Source: Acidimicrobiaceae bacterium (lineage in GTDB: Bacteria; Actinomycetota; Acidimicrobiia; Acidimicrobiales; Aldehydirespiratoraceae). From it: a stretch of DNA of 43,495 bases. This document shows, one piece after another, positions 18,332 through 28,042 of this stretch. A program made the translations under genes and the position numbers. Under the pieces are notes generated by a model, which searched no databases, was not told the origin of the DNA, and saw nothing but the letters and a program-made list of their open reading frames with translations. How positions within the stretch are numbered: the stretch's first letter is position 1; every line of letters begins with the position of its first letter. Where the stretch lies: the NCBI GenBank assembly GCA_002729125.1, contig PBTQ01000101.1, positions 1-43,495 on the forward strand. The letters are read 5' to 3'.

Positions 18332-18801
18332 GATTCCAGGCTGCGATGAACCTGAATGGCGCGAGCGACCAGCCCGAACGTCTCGAAAAAGTTCTTGGTG
18401 TCGCGATCGCCGGGAAGGGCGACAGCATCGAGCCCAACGAGTGATCGCTTTCGAGCCCATTCCTCTACTGCAGCCATCATTGCCTCTCCGATGCCAACTT
18501 TTCGGGCGTCTGGCAACACATAGAGATCGGTGATGCGGGCAATCGCATGGCCGTCGTGAAGCGGGTCAACGTGGCAGGCTGCATAGCCGACGACCGTCGT
18601 GTCAATCGTTCCCACGATCACGAGCGCGTCAGGGTCCTCGAGTTCGCGCCGGAGTCCTGCGTCGACCGGTTCTGCGCGGGCGTCGGTTTGTGACCACACC
18701 GCTCCGCCGCGCCGCAGTGTGAGTTCGGCGATACCCGCCTCGGCCATGGCGCCCACGACGCCGAGGTCGTCGGCGATTGCGATCCGGGCGGCGACCTGCA
18801 T
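18328..18801 (-). CDS. GNAT family N-acetyltransferase
   Basis: ITDLYVLPDARKVGIGEAMMAAVEEWARKRS acetyl-CoA binding motif. Confidence 0.85.
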   Translation of the reverse strand: MQVAARIAIADDLGVVGAMAEAGIAELTLRRGGAVWSQTDARAEPVDAGLRRELEDPDALVIVGTIDTTVVGYAACHVDPLHDGHAIARITDLYVLPDARKVGIGEAMMAAVEEWARKRSLVGLDAVALPGDRDTKNFFETFGLVARAIQVHRSLES

Positions 18802-19241
18802 CAGCTCCGGCGTTGCCGGATGCGATTGAGCACCGTCGAGCGGTTGCGATTGGCCCTCTCGAAAGCCTCGATGGTGTCGAGTTGCTCGTCGTCAAGTTCG
18901 GAGAGCAGCGGGATCACCTCGACGGCAGTGAGCGTGGCGTACTCCACGATCGGCAACTCGGTCCCGATACCGGGCTCGCTCTCGGCGTTTCCGCGGGTCT
19001 CGTCGACGGAGTTCGTTGTGAAGAAGGCCTCGACCCCGGTGCGAACTTCGTCGACCAGCTTGGCCGCCTCGGACTGCCCTTGGCGCGCAGCGACGGTGCC
19101 GGCCAAGCGAGTGAGGGCCACCTGGCCGCGACCTCGTTCGGCCAACTTGGGCAGGAGGTCCTTTGCCTCAAGCGCAAGCCCGAGGGGTGCGTACACGAGG
19201 GCGTCGAGCAGCTTCTCGGTGACGTCGTCGTCGTCAGTCAT
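18801..19241 (-). CDS. Conserved actinobacterial-type protein of unknown function
   Basis: Start at MTDDDDVTEKLL (19241), 7 nt after the acidic-protein stop; C-terminal IVEYATLTAVEVIPLLSELDDEQLDTIEAFERANRNRSTVLNRI. Confidence 0.7.
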   Translation of the reverse strand: MTDDDDVTEKLLDALVYAPLGLALEAKDLLPKLAERGRGQVALTRLAGTVAARQGQSEAAKLVDEVRTGVEAFFTTNSVDETRGNAESEPGIGTELPIVEYATLTAVEVIPLLSELDDEQLDTIEAFERANRNRSTVLNRIRQRRS

Positions 19242-19248
19242 CGTCGAC

Positions 19249-19677
19249 TCAAACCATCCCGCCACAGTGTGGACACTCACCATCGACCACCGATGCCGGG
19301 TTGACCAACAAGAAGCAGTGTGGGCAAGAGAACTCATTCTCCTGCCGTGCCTGGACCGGCTCGGCCTCACCGGTTGCGACCGCTGGTTTCTTCGCTGCCG
19401 CCTGCTCGTCGTCTTCGTCGTCTTCGTCATCGCCGGCGGCGATGCGGTCCTTCAGAATCGCATCGAGGTCGGCCTCGACGTCGTCGTCGTCGTCTTCTTC
19501 GTCGTCGTCGCCAGAGGGGCGGGCGGGTGTGGCGACGTCATCCTCGTCCTCGTCGTCCTCGTCGTCGCTGGGGCCTTCGTCGAGTTCTTCTTCTTCGAGT
19601 TCTTCCTCGTCAAGTTCTTCCTCGTCAAGTTCGTCTTCGTCGAGTTCTTCTTTTTCGATGATTTCGTCGTCAGACAT
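19249..19677 (-). CDS. Acidic zinc-ribbon protein (resembles the DUF4193 architecture)
   Basis: Asp/Glu-rich N-terminal half; C-terminal FSCPHCFLLVNPASVVDGECPHCGG (two CPxC pairs). Confidence 0.78.
   Translation of the reverse strand: MSDDEIIEKEELDEDELDEEELDEEELEEEELDEGPSDDEDDEDEDDVATPARPSGDDDEEDDDDDVEADLDAILKDRIAAGDDEDDEDDEQAAAKKPAVATGEAEPVQARQENEFSCPHCFLLVNPASVVDGECPHCGGMV
19576..19650 (-). repeat. Coding minisatellite: five tandem pentapeptide units [E/D]EL[D/E]E (15-bp period)
   Basis: aa 10-34: EELDE-DELDE-EELDE-EELEE-EELDE. Confidence 0.8.
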
Positions 19678-19712
19678 GTCGTACCTGGATTCGAAAGGGG
19701 GGACTGCGGCGG

Positions 19713-19741
19713 ATCATAGACACTCGGCCGGGTTGCGCAAC
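19713..19741 (-). promoter_or_regulatory. Predicted housekeeping promoter of the acidic zinc-ribbon gene, with palindrome over the -35
   Basis: Minus strand TTGCGC (19740-19735)-N16-TATGAT (19718-19713); perfect palindrome GTTGCGCAAC at 19732-19741. Confidence 0.5.
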
Positions 19742-19852
19742 GTTATGGCACACAAAACCGACGGTGACGGGTGCCACGGGTCCAGAGTTGCCGGGGATAC
19801 TGCCCGAGTCTCGTTTGGCGGCGGCACATGGCTGCCAAGACCCGCTGAGTGC

Positions 19853-21472
19853 TCAGGCGCCCGTTTGGCCCTGGCGCTTTTCCTCGGCGCGGCGCTCAGC
19901 ATCGAGCCGTCCGAGCGTCGGTTCGGCCGAGTGGTCGACGAACGTCATCGCTTCCGCCACGGCACGATGACCTGCGACCTCAGCGATGGCTGCGTGCATG
20001 CGCTGACACACCCGACGGTACGCCTCGTGGCCTTGGGGGCTCGTGCGGAGCTCGAGCATGTGGATCGCCTCGCGGGCGTTGAACTGCATCGAGTAGCGCA
20101 CCCGGTAGGCCAGCGAAATCGCGTAGGAGGCCTGGTCCGGAAAATCGTCGTGAAGAAGGTCGTGGAGCGCAGCGGAGCGTTCCATCACGGCGTCGAACTC
20201 GCCGACGAGCCCAGCGGCATCGACGGCTGGTGGACGCACGAAGCCGTGACGGGGCGACAGTGGCTGCCAGTCGATCGTGAGCATGCGGTGGCGCTGGAGG
20301 TCTCGGAAGGCGCCGTAATCGGACAAGACATCGAAGCGATAGTCCGTGCGCTCGAAAGCACGCCCGGGACGCTGACGCCGGTTGGCACGGGAGCCGACGT
20401 ACGCCTTGATCACCTCAATGCGTTCCTCGACGGTCATGTTGCGCACACGAGCTTCGATCGTCCGCTCGGACAGCGATGAGTGCGGATATAGCATGGCGGT
20501 GACCATCTTGATTTCGCCGTCCGGATCGAAATCGACGAGGTCCACGACGTCATCTGCTACCGGTCCACCGGCTTCATCGCCGAAAACCTGTTCGCTCAGG
20601 GCCTCCACCGAGGCTCGGGTGTCGTCCATGTACGCCGACGTGCGAACCCCACGCTCAGGGAGGTCAACGCGCTTCAGGAACGACGGCACGACCTTGCGGA
20701 GTTCGGTAAGTATGATATCGGCGTACGCGCGGGCCTCGGGCAGCGGGTGGGCCCGCATGCGCAACAGCAGCGCCTCATACGCCTGCCCGGTGCCGTAGAT
20801 GCCGACATTCGACAGCGAGGCGGCAGGAAGCATGCCGCGGATTGCATCGAGGGCTCGGGCCTTGATCGCTGAGCGGTACGCGAAGTCGGAGTCGTTGGGA
20901 TCCTTGGGCTGGGCACCGCGGAAGAACTCCTGCAGCTGCGGGATCAACGCCGAATATGCGTCGAACATGCGGTCCATGTCGGCGATGTAACGAGTGCCGA
21001 ACTCCGAACTCAGCAACTCCGGGTCGCGGTAGTAGCGGTATCGGCCACCGAGGCGTTGGTCGTAGGCGATGTAGCGCGTGGACTGCTCGAGGTACGACAT
21101 CAGTCGCCCCCACTCGAGCACCTTGGTGAGCACGTTGGAGGCCTGCTCACATGCGAGATGGACGCCGCCGAGCTGGGCGACGGAGTCGTCGCCATATTCG
21201 AAGAAGACCTTGTCGTAGAGTTCCTCGGCGCGACGAAGCCCGATCGTCGCGTCGATCGACTGGTCACCCTCGATGTCGAGTTCCCCGACGAACTCCTTCA
21301 AGAAGAGTCGGCGCAGGCTCAGCGCAGTTCGCGAGTAACGCGCGAACAGGGCGCCCTTCACAACCTCGGGCAGGTTGACGAGGGCAAAGACGGGCTGGTC
21401 GAGATTCGTGAAGTACCGACGGAGGACATCGGCTTCTTCGGCGGTGAACTCTTCGGCGGTGTAGACCGTCAT
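19853..21472 (-). CDS. Two-domain ThyX-like (FAD-dependent thymidylate synthase family) protein, 539 aa
   Basis: N-domain LEWGRLMSYLEQSTRYIAYD; C-domain FRDLQRHRMLTIDWQPLSPRHGF and YRVRYSMQFNAREAIHMLELRTSPQGHEAYR. Confidence 0.82.
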   Translation of the reverse strand: MTVYTAEEFTAEEADVLRRYFTNLDQPVFALVNLPEVVKGALFARYSRTALSLRRLFLKEFVGELDIEGDQSIDATIGLRRAEELYDKVFFEYGDDSVAQLGGVHLACEQASNVLTKVLEWGRLMSYLEQSTRYIAYDQRLGGRYRYYRDPELLSSEFGTRYIADMDRMFDAYSALIPQLQEFFRGAQPKDPNDSDFAYRSAIKARALDAIRGMLPAASLSNVGIYGTGQAYEALLLRMRAHPLPEARAYADIILTELRKVVPSFLKRVDLPERGVRTSAYMDDTRASVEALSEQVFGDEAGGPVADDVVDLVDFDPDGEIKMVTAMLYPHSSLSERTIEARVRNMTVEERIEVIKAYVGSRANRRQRPGRAFERTDYRFDVLSDYGAFRDLQRHRMLTIDWQPLSPRHGFVRPPAVDAAGLVGEFDAVMERSAALHDLLHDDFPDQASYAISLAYRVRYSMQFNAREAIHMLELRTSPQGHEAYRRVCQRMHAAIAEVAGHRAVAEAMTFVDHSAEPTLGRLDAERRAEEKRQGQTGA

Positions 21473-21484
21473 CGGGTCGAGACC

Positions 21485-22653
21485 TTACGTGGTACCTGGG
21501 AACGCGCCGCGGATCGCGCTGCGGCTCTCGTCACTTGCCAGACAGTCGGCGAGTGTGAGCGCCATGGTCAGCGCACCGTCGATGACGGCCCGATCCCCTT
21601 CCTCGCGTCCGGCGTGCACTTCGACCACGGGTGTGCGGATCGGTGTGCCCTCTGGTGACACCTTGATCATGGGGTGAATTGCGGGGACCGAGTAGCTGAC
21701 ATTTCCCATGTCGGTCGGTCCAACGACTATCGCAGCCCTCCATCTCCGGGAGTGGGTGACGGCCGACTTCCATTGCGTTCTGGACGTAGAGGTCGAGCAG
21801 CGGGCGGTTGTCGATCATGTTGCAGAAGGGAGGGTCGATCCACTTATGGTGCACCTCACAACCGGCGCTGAGGGCTCCGCTGTGGAGACAATCCAGAACA
21901 CGAGCTTTTAGGGCTTGGAGGGAATCCATGTTGCCGCTTCGGACGTACCACTCGGTGGCGCCTTTCGACGGGACGATGTTGGGCTTGTCGCCGCCGTCGG
22001 CAAAGATCCCGTGGATCCGTTCCTCCGGACGGATGTGCTGACGGAGCGCAGCGACGGCGTTGTAGCCGAGCACGGCAGCATCGAGGGCCTTCAGGCCCAT
22101 GTGGGGACCGGCGGCGGCGTGGGCGGCACGGCCGGCGTTCTGCACGTCGAGTTGCTGAATGGCTATCGTGTGCATGGTGCGAAGGTCGCGGTCGGCGGGA
22201 TGGACTATCACCGCTAGCCTGATGTCGTCGAAGGCGCCCCGGCGGATCATAAACTCTTTGCCGCCGCCGCCCTCTTCGGCGGGCGTGCCGAGGCTCACGA
22301 CACGACCGCCGAGCGCCCTCGCGACCTTGGCGACGGCCAGGCCGGCACCGAGACCGGCGGCGCGAATGGTGTTGTGCCCGCAGGCGTGGCTGATACCTGG
22401 AAGCGCGTCGTACTCGCAAAGCACGGCGACCGCAGGCCGTCGTCGGCCCCCACCCCGCTCTCGAAGGCAGTCGCCATGTCGTACGCGCTGCGCTCGAGCG
22501 CCAAACCCTGTCCTTCTAGCACGCCGGTGAGGGTGTCGTGGGCGTGGTGCTCTTCGAAGTTCAGCTCGGGATTGGCGTGGATCGAGTGCGAGACCTCGAG
22601 CAACGTCGGCGTAGGTCCGCTCGCACGATCTCCTAGGCCTCGACGACGTCCAT
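21485..22653 (-). pseudogene. Frameshifted M20 family amidohydrolase/aminobenzoyl-glutamate hydrolase-like gene
   Basis: Homology-like blocks in different frames: MDVVEA*EIVRADLRRR; LLEVSHSIHANPELNFEEHHAHDTLTGVL...; AVLCEYDALPGISHACGHN...; VVGPTDMGNVSYSVPAIHPMIKVSPEGTP... Confidence 0.85.
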
Positions 22654-22689
22654 GGACCCGAATCCACCGCTTGGCCGGAGTGGGTTGTC

Positions 22690-23304
22690 TCAGATCCAGA
22701 TGTCGACTGCGTCTGGTTCGAGCCGGAGGCTGAGGTTTTGGGCGCCGCCGATCGAACGTCCGTCGAGTCGGATCGGCATGGGTCGTTGAAAGTCGTATTG
22801 GACCGCCTCGACTCGTCGGGTTGTGATCGCGGGGTGAGGCAGGTGGGTGCCTAGTTTGAGCCGCGACCGGGCCCGCCAGCGATCCCCGAGACTCATCGTC
22901 GATGTTTCGAGCGTGTCGAACCTGCCGTCACCGGGATGGGCCCGTGGCGCAACATTCCAGTTATCCACGAACGCGGCGTTCGCAACGATAAGTACCTGCC
23001 CGCGCAGCCATGATCGTCGAGCGACGAGATGGTCGAGGAACCAGTGCAGAACACCATCGACGAGGACAGCGCCGAGGTCGACGGTGACGCGCAACGCTTC
23101 CTCGGCCGAGGCCAGATCCGGGGAGGTGGGACCACCGAGCGTCCGCACGAGATCACCACCCCGAAGACCGACGGCCGGGAGTGGACTGTTCGCCCGCCGT
23201 TTGGCAGCGATCATCTCAATCGCTGCGGCACTGTCGTCAACGACGATGAGGTCGGCGGGCGGTCGTGCCCGCTCGCCCCAGTTGGTCCCCTTCTCGACGC
23301 TCAC
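22690..23304 (-). CDS. Diacylglycerol kinase/NAD kinase-like C-terminal-domain protein
   Basis: LRGGDLVRTLGG, VLIVANAAFVDNWNVAPRAHPGDGRFDTLE; GTGA overlap with the helY stop. Confidence 0.65.
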   Translation of the reverse strand: MSVEKGTNWGERARPPADLIVVDDSAAAIEMIAAKRRANSPLPAVGLRGGDLVRTLGGPTSPDLASAEEALRVTVDLGAVLVDGVLHWFLDHLVARRSWLRGQVLIVANAAFVDNWNVAPRAHPGDGRFDTLETSTMSLGDRWRARSRLKLGTHLPHPAITTRRVEAVQYDFQRPMPIRLDGRSIGGAQNLSLRLEPDAVDIWI

Positions 23305-25796
23305 GGCGCCTGCACCGAACCGGAGAGCGCCACGACGCCGCGATGGATGGCATCGCCGGCGCGGCGAGCCGCACCGGCCGTGGATGGATCGGTGGCGTTC
23401 GCCGCGAGCTGACCGAGCAGGTCGGCGAGTTGCTTGATGTTGCGCACGAAGTCACCAGCGGTCATCTCGTCGTTGCGGCCGAGCAACACCCCGAGCGACT
23501 CCCCCGCTGCCCAACTGTGGGCAACGGGCGCGAACCCCGGGTCGGGTGATCGGGTCTCGTCGACGCCGGCGCTCCGTTCGGTCGCGTTGATCGACTGAGA
23601 GAGCACTTCGAGTTGCCTGAAGCGCTGCATGGCGGTCGGTGAGGGGAACCACGGGTCAGGCGGTGGCGTGGGGCTGCGGTGTTCGTAGGTGAAGCAGGAG
23701 GCGAGCGACGCAAGTTCTGGCGCCGTGAGGCCGTCGAAGAGGCCTGCCGTGAGCGCTTCGGTGAGGAGCAAATCGGCTTCGTGATAGATGCCTGCGAGGG
23801 TCAGGCCTGATTCGGTGACGGTCCAGCCGTCGAGGTGGCCGCGGTTGCGGAGCACGTCGGTGACGGCGTCAAAGCGGTGAGCGATCGAGGCCCGGTCTCG
23901 CCGGGCCCGACGTTCGAGCTGCGTGATTTCGTTCCGGGTGCGCTCCAGCGCCACCCGGGGATCGTCCCGACGCGTTCGTCGACGTCGGGATCGCGCGGAG
24001 TGCCCGGCGCCGGCCCGACGGATCCGACTGGCGACATCTTGTCGATAGTCGATCCGCTCGGGAGCCATCGGGAACGGCAGATCGATCCGGCCGATCGTGT
24101 GTGGTGCAGCGTCCAGCTCCTCGAGGCGCCATCGGACCTCGCGGCTGCTCTCGTTGACGAGGCGAACCCGAGCCCGACCGCCCTTACGCCAACTCACACC
24201 CAGCACCGCGAGGCGGAGACCGTCGTCGTCGACAACGAGGTCGCCTGGCCGCAGCCGGCCCACGGCGTCGCTGATCGCATCGGGGCTGTCGACCCGCAGT
24301 TCGTCGAGCGGTGGCAGTTCGGCGACCGTTGCCGCAAGGCCGCGCTCGCGGTCGCGTTCTCGGGCAAGGCGTTGTTCGAGTCGGGCAACGCCCGTGTCGG
24401 CTTGGTACTGCGCGAACGAGCGGGCCAGCAACGCTCGGGCGGCTTCGGCGTCGAGCCGTTGGAGCAGGTTGGTGGCCATGTTGTAGGTCGGGCGAAACGC
24501 CGACCGCAGCCGGAAGCTCTTGCTGCCGGCGAGCCCGGCGACCTGCTCGAACCGGACGAACGGTGACCATGGAACGATCGCATGCCCGGTCTCGTCGAGT
24601 CCCCGCCGCCCAGCCCGGCCCGTGAGCTGGGTGAACTGGGCTGGTGTGAGCTGTTCGTGGGTCTCGCCGGTGAACTTGGTGAGCTTGTCGACCACCACGC
24701 TGCGAGCGGGAAGGTTCACGCCCAGCGCAAGTGTCTCGGTGGCGAAGACGACCCGGACGAGCCCTTCCGCGAAACACTGCTCTACCGTCTCCTTGAACGC
24801 CGGAATGAGACCTGCATGGTGGCTCGCAATACCGCGCTCGAGGCGATTGCGCCATGCGCTCGTATCGAGCACGGCGAGGTCGGCTGTCGGCAGGCCTCCC
24901 AGACGCTCGTCGGCGATCGCGCTGATGCGGTCGGCCTCGGCGGAGTCGGTGAAGCGGGCACCCGCCCGGTCGAGTTGCTCGGCGGCCTCATCGCAGCCGC
25001 GCCGACTGAAGAGGAACCAGATTACCGGCAACAGGTCGTCGCCTTCGAGATGATCGAGCACGTCGAGCCGCGTCGGTGTCATGTACGGGCTTTTCTCCCG
25101 CTTGCCGCGATCATTGCGGCGTCCACGGCGCAGGTCGGCGTCGAAGTGGTGACCTTCACTGTTGGGCTCTCCCCCGACGAGGGTGGAGATGACGTGAAGC
25201 CGGTGCCCGCGTCGATCGCCCACTGCGTAGAGATTGGTGAGTTCGACCGGCCGCCGTCGCTCGACGACGCAGCCGGTCGCGCCTCGGATCGACTCAATCC
25301 AGCCGGCCAGTTCGTCGGTGTTCGACACGGTGGCCGACAGACATACCAGCTTCACATGGGCCGGCAGGTGGAGCATGACCTCTTCCCAGACCGGTCCCCG
25401 AAAGGTGTCCTCGAGGTAATGCACCTCATCCATGATGACGAAGGCGAGGTCGTCGAGTGCCCGCCCCTCGTAAAGCATGTTGCGCAAGACCTCGGTGGTC
25501 ATCACGACGATGTCGGCGTCTGCGTTGATTGCGTTGTCGCCCGTGAGTAATCCGACCCGCGACGAGCCGATCCGTGCGCTCAGGTCGCGATACTTTTGGT
25601 TCGAAAGCGCCTTGATCGGGGCTGTGTAGAACGCCCGCCTGCGCTCGCGCAGCGCTTGGTCGATCGCATGTTCGGCGACGACGGTCTTGCCGCTACCGGT
25701 GGGCGCGGCGACAAGGACAGATCGCCCGGCATCGAGGTGTTCGATGGCGTCCATCTGAAAGCGGTCGAGGATGAAGTCGCGTCCGGATGAGGTCAC
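23301..25796 (-). CDS. helY: DEAD/DEAH box helicase, HelY/Ski2-Mtr4 type
   Basis: LVAAPTGSGKTVVAEHAI, VIMDEVHYL (DEVH), LTGRAGRRGLDETGH; position directly after tatC as in M. tuberculosis. Confidence 0.93.
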   Translation of the reverse strand: MTSSGRDFILDRFQMDAIEHLDAGRSVLVAAPTGSGKTVVAEHAIDQALRERRRAFYTAPIKALSNQKYRDLSARIGSSRVGLLTGDNAINADADIVVMTTEVLRNMLYEGRALDDLAFVIMDEVHYLEDTFRGPVWEEVMLHLPAHVKLVCLSATVSNTDELAGWIESIRGATGCVVERRRPVELTNLYAVGDRRGHRLHVISTLVGGEPNSEGHHFDADLRRGRRNDRGKREKSPYMTPTRLDVLDHLEGDDLLPVIWFLFSRRGCDEAAEQLDRAGARFTDSAEADRISAIADERLGGLPTADLAVLDTSAWRNRLERGIASHHAGLIPAFKETVEQCFAEGLVRVVFATETLALGVNLPARSVVVDKLTKFTGETHEQLTPAQFTQLTGRAGRRGLDETGHAIVPWSPFVRFEQVAGLAGSKSFRLRSAFRPTYNMATNLLQRLDAEAARALLARSFAQYQADTGVARLEQRLARERDRERGLAATVAELPPLDELRVDSPDAISDAVGRLRPGDLVVDDDGLRLAVLGVSWRKGGRARVRLVNESSREVRWRLEELDAAPHTIGRIDLPFPMAPERIDYRQDVASRIRRAGAGHSARSRRRRTRRDDPRVALERTRNEITQLERRARRDRASIAHRFDAVTDVLRNRGHLDGWTVTESGLTLAGIYHEADLLLTEALTAGLFDGLTAPELASLASCFTYEHRSPTPPPDPWFPSPTAMQRFRQLEVLSQSINATERSAGVDETRSPDPGFAPVAHSWAAGESLGVLLGRNDEMTAGDFVRNIKQLADLLGQLAANATDPSTAGAARRAGDAIHRGVVALSGSVQAP

Positions 25797-26563
25797 GAAT
25801 CCTTCGCCGCTTTCCGAGACTGTCGCTCGCGCAGGAACCCGAACACGATTGAGATCTCGTAGAACAACCACATCGGGACCGACAGGATCATCAGTGTGAA
25901 CGGATCACCGGACGGCGTGATGAACGCCACGAGGATCACGATGCCGACGATGGCGTACTGACGGCCGCGGACAAGCTTGCGGTAGTCGAGAATGCGCAGA
26001 ATCTGAAGGAAGATCAGGACGATCGGGAACTCAAACGCGACTCCGAACGCAACGATCATCTTGATTACGAAGCCGAGATAGTCGCCGGGAGCGAACAGAC
26101 TCGTGAAGTCCTCGCCGCCGACCTGGCTGAGAAAGTCAAGCGCTCGCTCGATGCTCCAATAGGCGAGACCGGCGCCTGAGAAGAAGAGCGCCACGCCACC
26201 CCAGACGAACGGCAGGGCATAGCGCTTTTCGTGGCTGTGCAGACCAGGGGCGACGAAGGCCCAGAACTGCCAGAGGATCATCGGCATCGCGACGATGACG
26301 CCGCCGTACCCGGCAACGGTGAGCCGCACGCTAAAGGGTTCGAGCGGATTGCGGACGTAGAGCTGGCACTCCTCCCCCGCTTCTAACGTCCGGCAATACG
26401 GCTCCAGCAGGAACTCGATGATCTGTGGGTAAAAGATCCAGGCGATGATCGCGCCGATACCGACCGAGGCGAAGGCGATGATCAGGCGCCGACGCAACTC
26501 CGTCAGGTGCTCGAGCATCGTCATGCGGCTCTCGTCGCCGGCCGGCGCCCCCTCGTCGCTCAT
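25793..26563 (-). CDS. tatC: Sec-independent protein translocase TatC
   Basis: MTMLEHLTELRRRLIIAF, FWAFVAPGLHSHEKRYALPF, FGVAFEFPIVLIFL. Confidence 0.96.
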   Translation of the reverse strand: MSDEGAPAGDESRMTMLEHLTELRRRLIIAFASVGIGAIIAWIFYPQIIEFLLEPYCRTLEAGEECQLYVRNPLEPFSVRLTVAGYGGVIVAMPMILWQFWAFVAPGLHSHEKRYALPFVWGGVALFFSGAGLAYWSIERALDFLSQVGGEDFTSLFAPGDYLGFVIKMIVAFGVAFEFPIVLIFLQILRILDYRKLVRGRQYAIVGIVILVAFITPSGDPFTLMILSVPMWLFYEISIVFGFLRERQSRKAAKDS

Positions 26564-26895
26564 GCGTCGGGTGCCGGAGGATCGTCGCCGTCGCCACCGT
26601 CGGAGGCTGATGGCAGTGGAGGATCGATATCGCTGAGCGGGGTTTTGAGCGCGTCAGCCGCGGCCGACGCAGCCTGGTTGAACGGATCGAGCATGTCGGC
26701 CTTGGCCTGCTCGGCGGCCCGCATCGGCTCTTGCATCGCTTCGCGCATCTCACGCTGAAAGCCACCGGACATCCGCCGGATCTCGTTGATCGCTCGGCCG
26801 ACCTGCCGCGCTGCGTCAGGCAACCTGTTGGGCCCAAGTACGAGAAGGGCAACGAAGAAGATGACGAGCAATTCGCCGCTGCCGAGATTCCCCAC
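26560..26895 (-). CDS. Sec-independent translocase TatA/TatB-type subunit
   Basis: MGNLGSGELLVIFFVALLVLGPNRLPDAARQVGRAINEIRRMSGGFQREM. Confidence 0.88.
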   Translation of the reverse strand: MGNLGSGELLVIFFVALLVLGPNRLPDAARQVGRAINEIRRMSGGFQREMREAMQEPMRAAEQAKADMLDPFNQAASAAADALKTPLSDIDPPLPSASDGGDGDDPPAPDA

Positions 26896-26904
26896 GCCTC
26901 GATG

Positions 26905-27168
26905 CTACCGACGTCTGTTGGGGTCCTGGGACCAGGACCGGGGTCGTCGACCTAGGCGAAGACGGGCATCGCTGGTTTGAGCGAGCGCACGTTCACCGAG
27001 CCGATTGGACGCCCGCACGAGGTCGTCGGTGGCGACGGCAGTGGCGGCCGACCGGCGCAGCGACGATCGGAGAGCGCCGAGGTGACGTTCTACGGCACGC
27101 AACCCAACCGTGAGGCTGCCGAGGGCGAGGACCATGGCAAGAGCCGGCAGCAGGAGCGAGATAGGCAC
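26905..27168 (-). CDS. Small single-TM protein of unknown function
   Basis: GTG start with TACGGT-N6; VPISLLLPALAMVLALGSLTVGLRAVERHLGALRSSLRRSA. Confidence 0.5.
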   Translation of the reverse strand: MPISLLLPALAMVLALGSLTVGLRAVERHLGALRSSLRRSAATAVATDDLVRASNRLGERALAQTSDARLRLGRRPRSWSQDPNRRR

Positions 27169-27286
27169 GGGGGCACCGTAGCCGCCGAGCCGACGTGCAC
27201 TCCGGTTGGGCGCTTCCCGAGCAGGTGGGTGCCTAGGACCGCTCCGGGTGTGTCGATCGGCAGGAGAAGTGCCACGATACGCCGTG

Positions 27287-28030
27287 ATGACGACTCGAAT
27301 TCGCGCCCGCTGGTCCCCACCTGTGCTCTTTGCGCATCGTGGCGCAAAGGCCCACGCCCCCGAAAACACCCTCGAGGGCTTCGAACTGGCCGCCAAGCTT
27401 GGAGCGACCGGGCTCGAGACCGACGCCTGGCGCACCCGCGACGGTGAGGTCGTGCTCGATCACGACGGCCGGCACCGCCTATTCCCGCGCAAGGCGATCG
27501 CCGAGGTCGACCGAGATGACCTGAAGTCCCACATCCCCACGCTCGGTGAGCTCTACGCAACGGTGGGTACTGACTTCCCGCTCAGTGTCGATGTGAAGGA
27601 TCCCGCGACTTTTGAACCGATGATCGAGGTGGCCCGCCACCACGGCGCACTCGAGCGGCTCTGGGTCTGTCATCCTGATCTCGAGCTCCTGCAACAGTGG
27701 CGCGACCTCTCACCCGAGGTGCACCTCGTGAACTCGACGTCGCTCGAAGCGCTCCCCCACGGCCCTGAACGTCGAGCCGCGGAACTTGCTGCAGCGCGGA
27801 TCGACGCCGTCAACCTCCGTCAGCAGTACTGGACCGGTGGGCTCACCACGCTCTTCCATCGATTCGACGTGTTGTGTTTCGGCTGGGATGCCCAGCACGA
27901 GCGGCAGATCGCTCGTCTCATCGACATGGGCGTGGATGCCGTCTACAGCGATTTCGTGGACCGCATGGTTGCTGTTGTTGCGACCTTCGAGGGCGATGCC
28001 CGCTTGGTGATCGACGACGACAGCGACTGA
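27287..28030 (+). CDS. Glycerophosphodiester phosphodiesterase family protein
   Basis: LFAHRGAKAHAPENTLEGFELAAKLGATGLETDAWRTRDGEVVLDHD. Confidence 0.93.
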   Translation: MTTRIRARWSPPVLFAHRGAKAHAPENTLEGFELAAKLGATGLETDAWRTRDGEVVLDHDGRHRLFPRKAIAEVDRDDLKSHIPTLGELYATVGTDFPLSVDVKDPATFEPMIEVARHHGALERLWVCHPDLELLQQWRDLSPEVHLVNSTSLEALPHGPERRAAELAAARIDAVNLRQQYWTGGLTTLFHRFDVLCFGWDAQHERQIARLIDMGVDAVYSDFVDRMVAVVATFEGDARLVIDDDSD

Positions 28031-28042
28031 CGCAGGTTCGGT

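Noticed and set aside
19301-20479. 392-aa plus-strand ORF with long poly-Ser tract
   Set aside because: Antisense of the Asp/Glu repeats of the zinc-ribbon protein and of the thyX-like gene.
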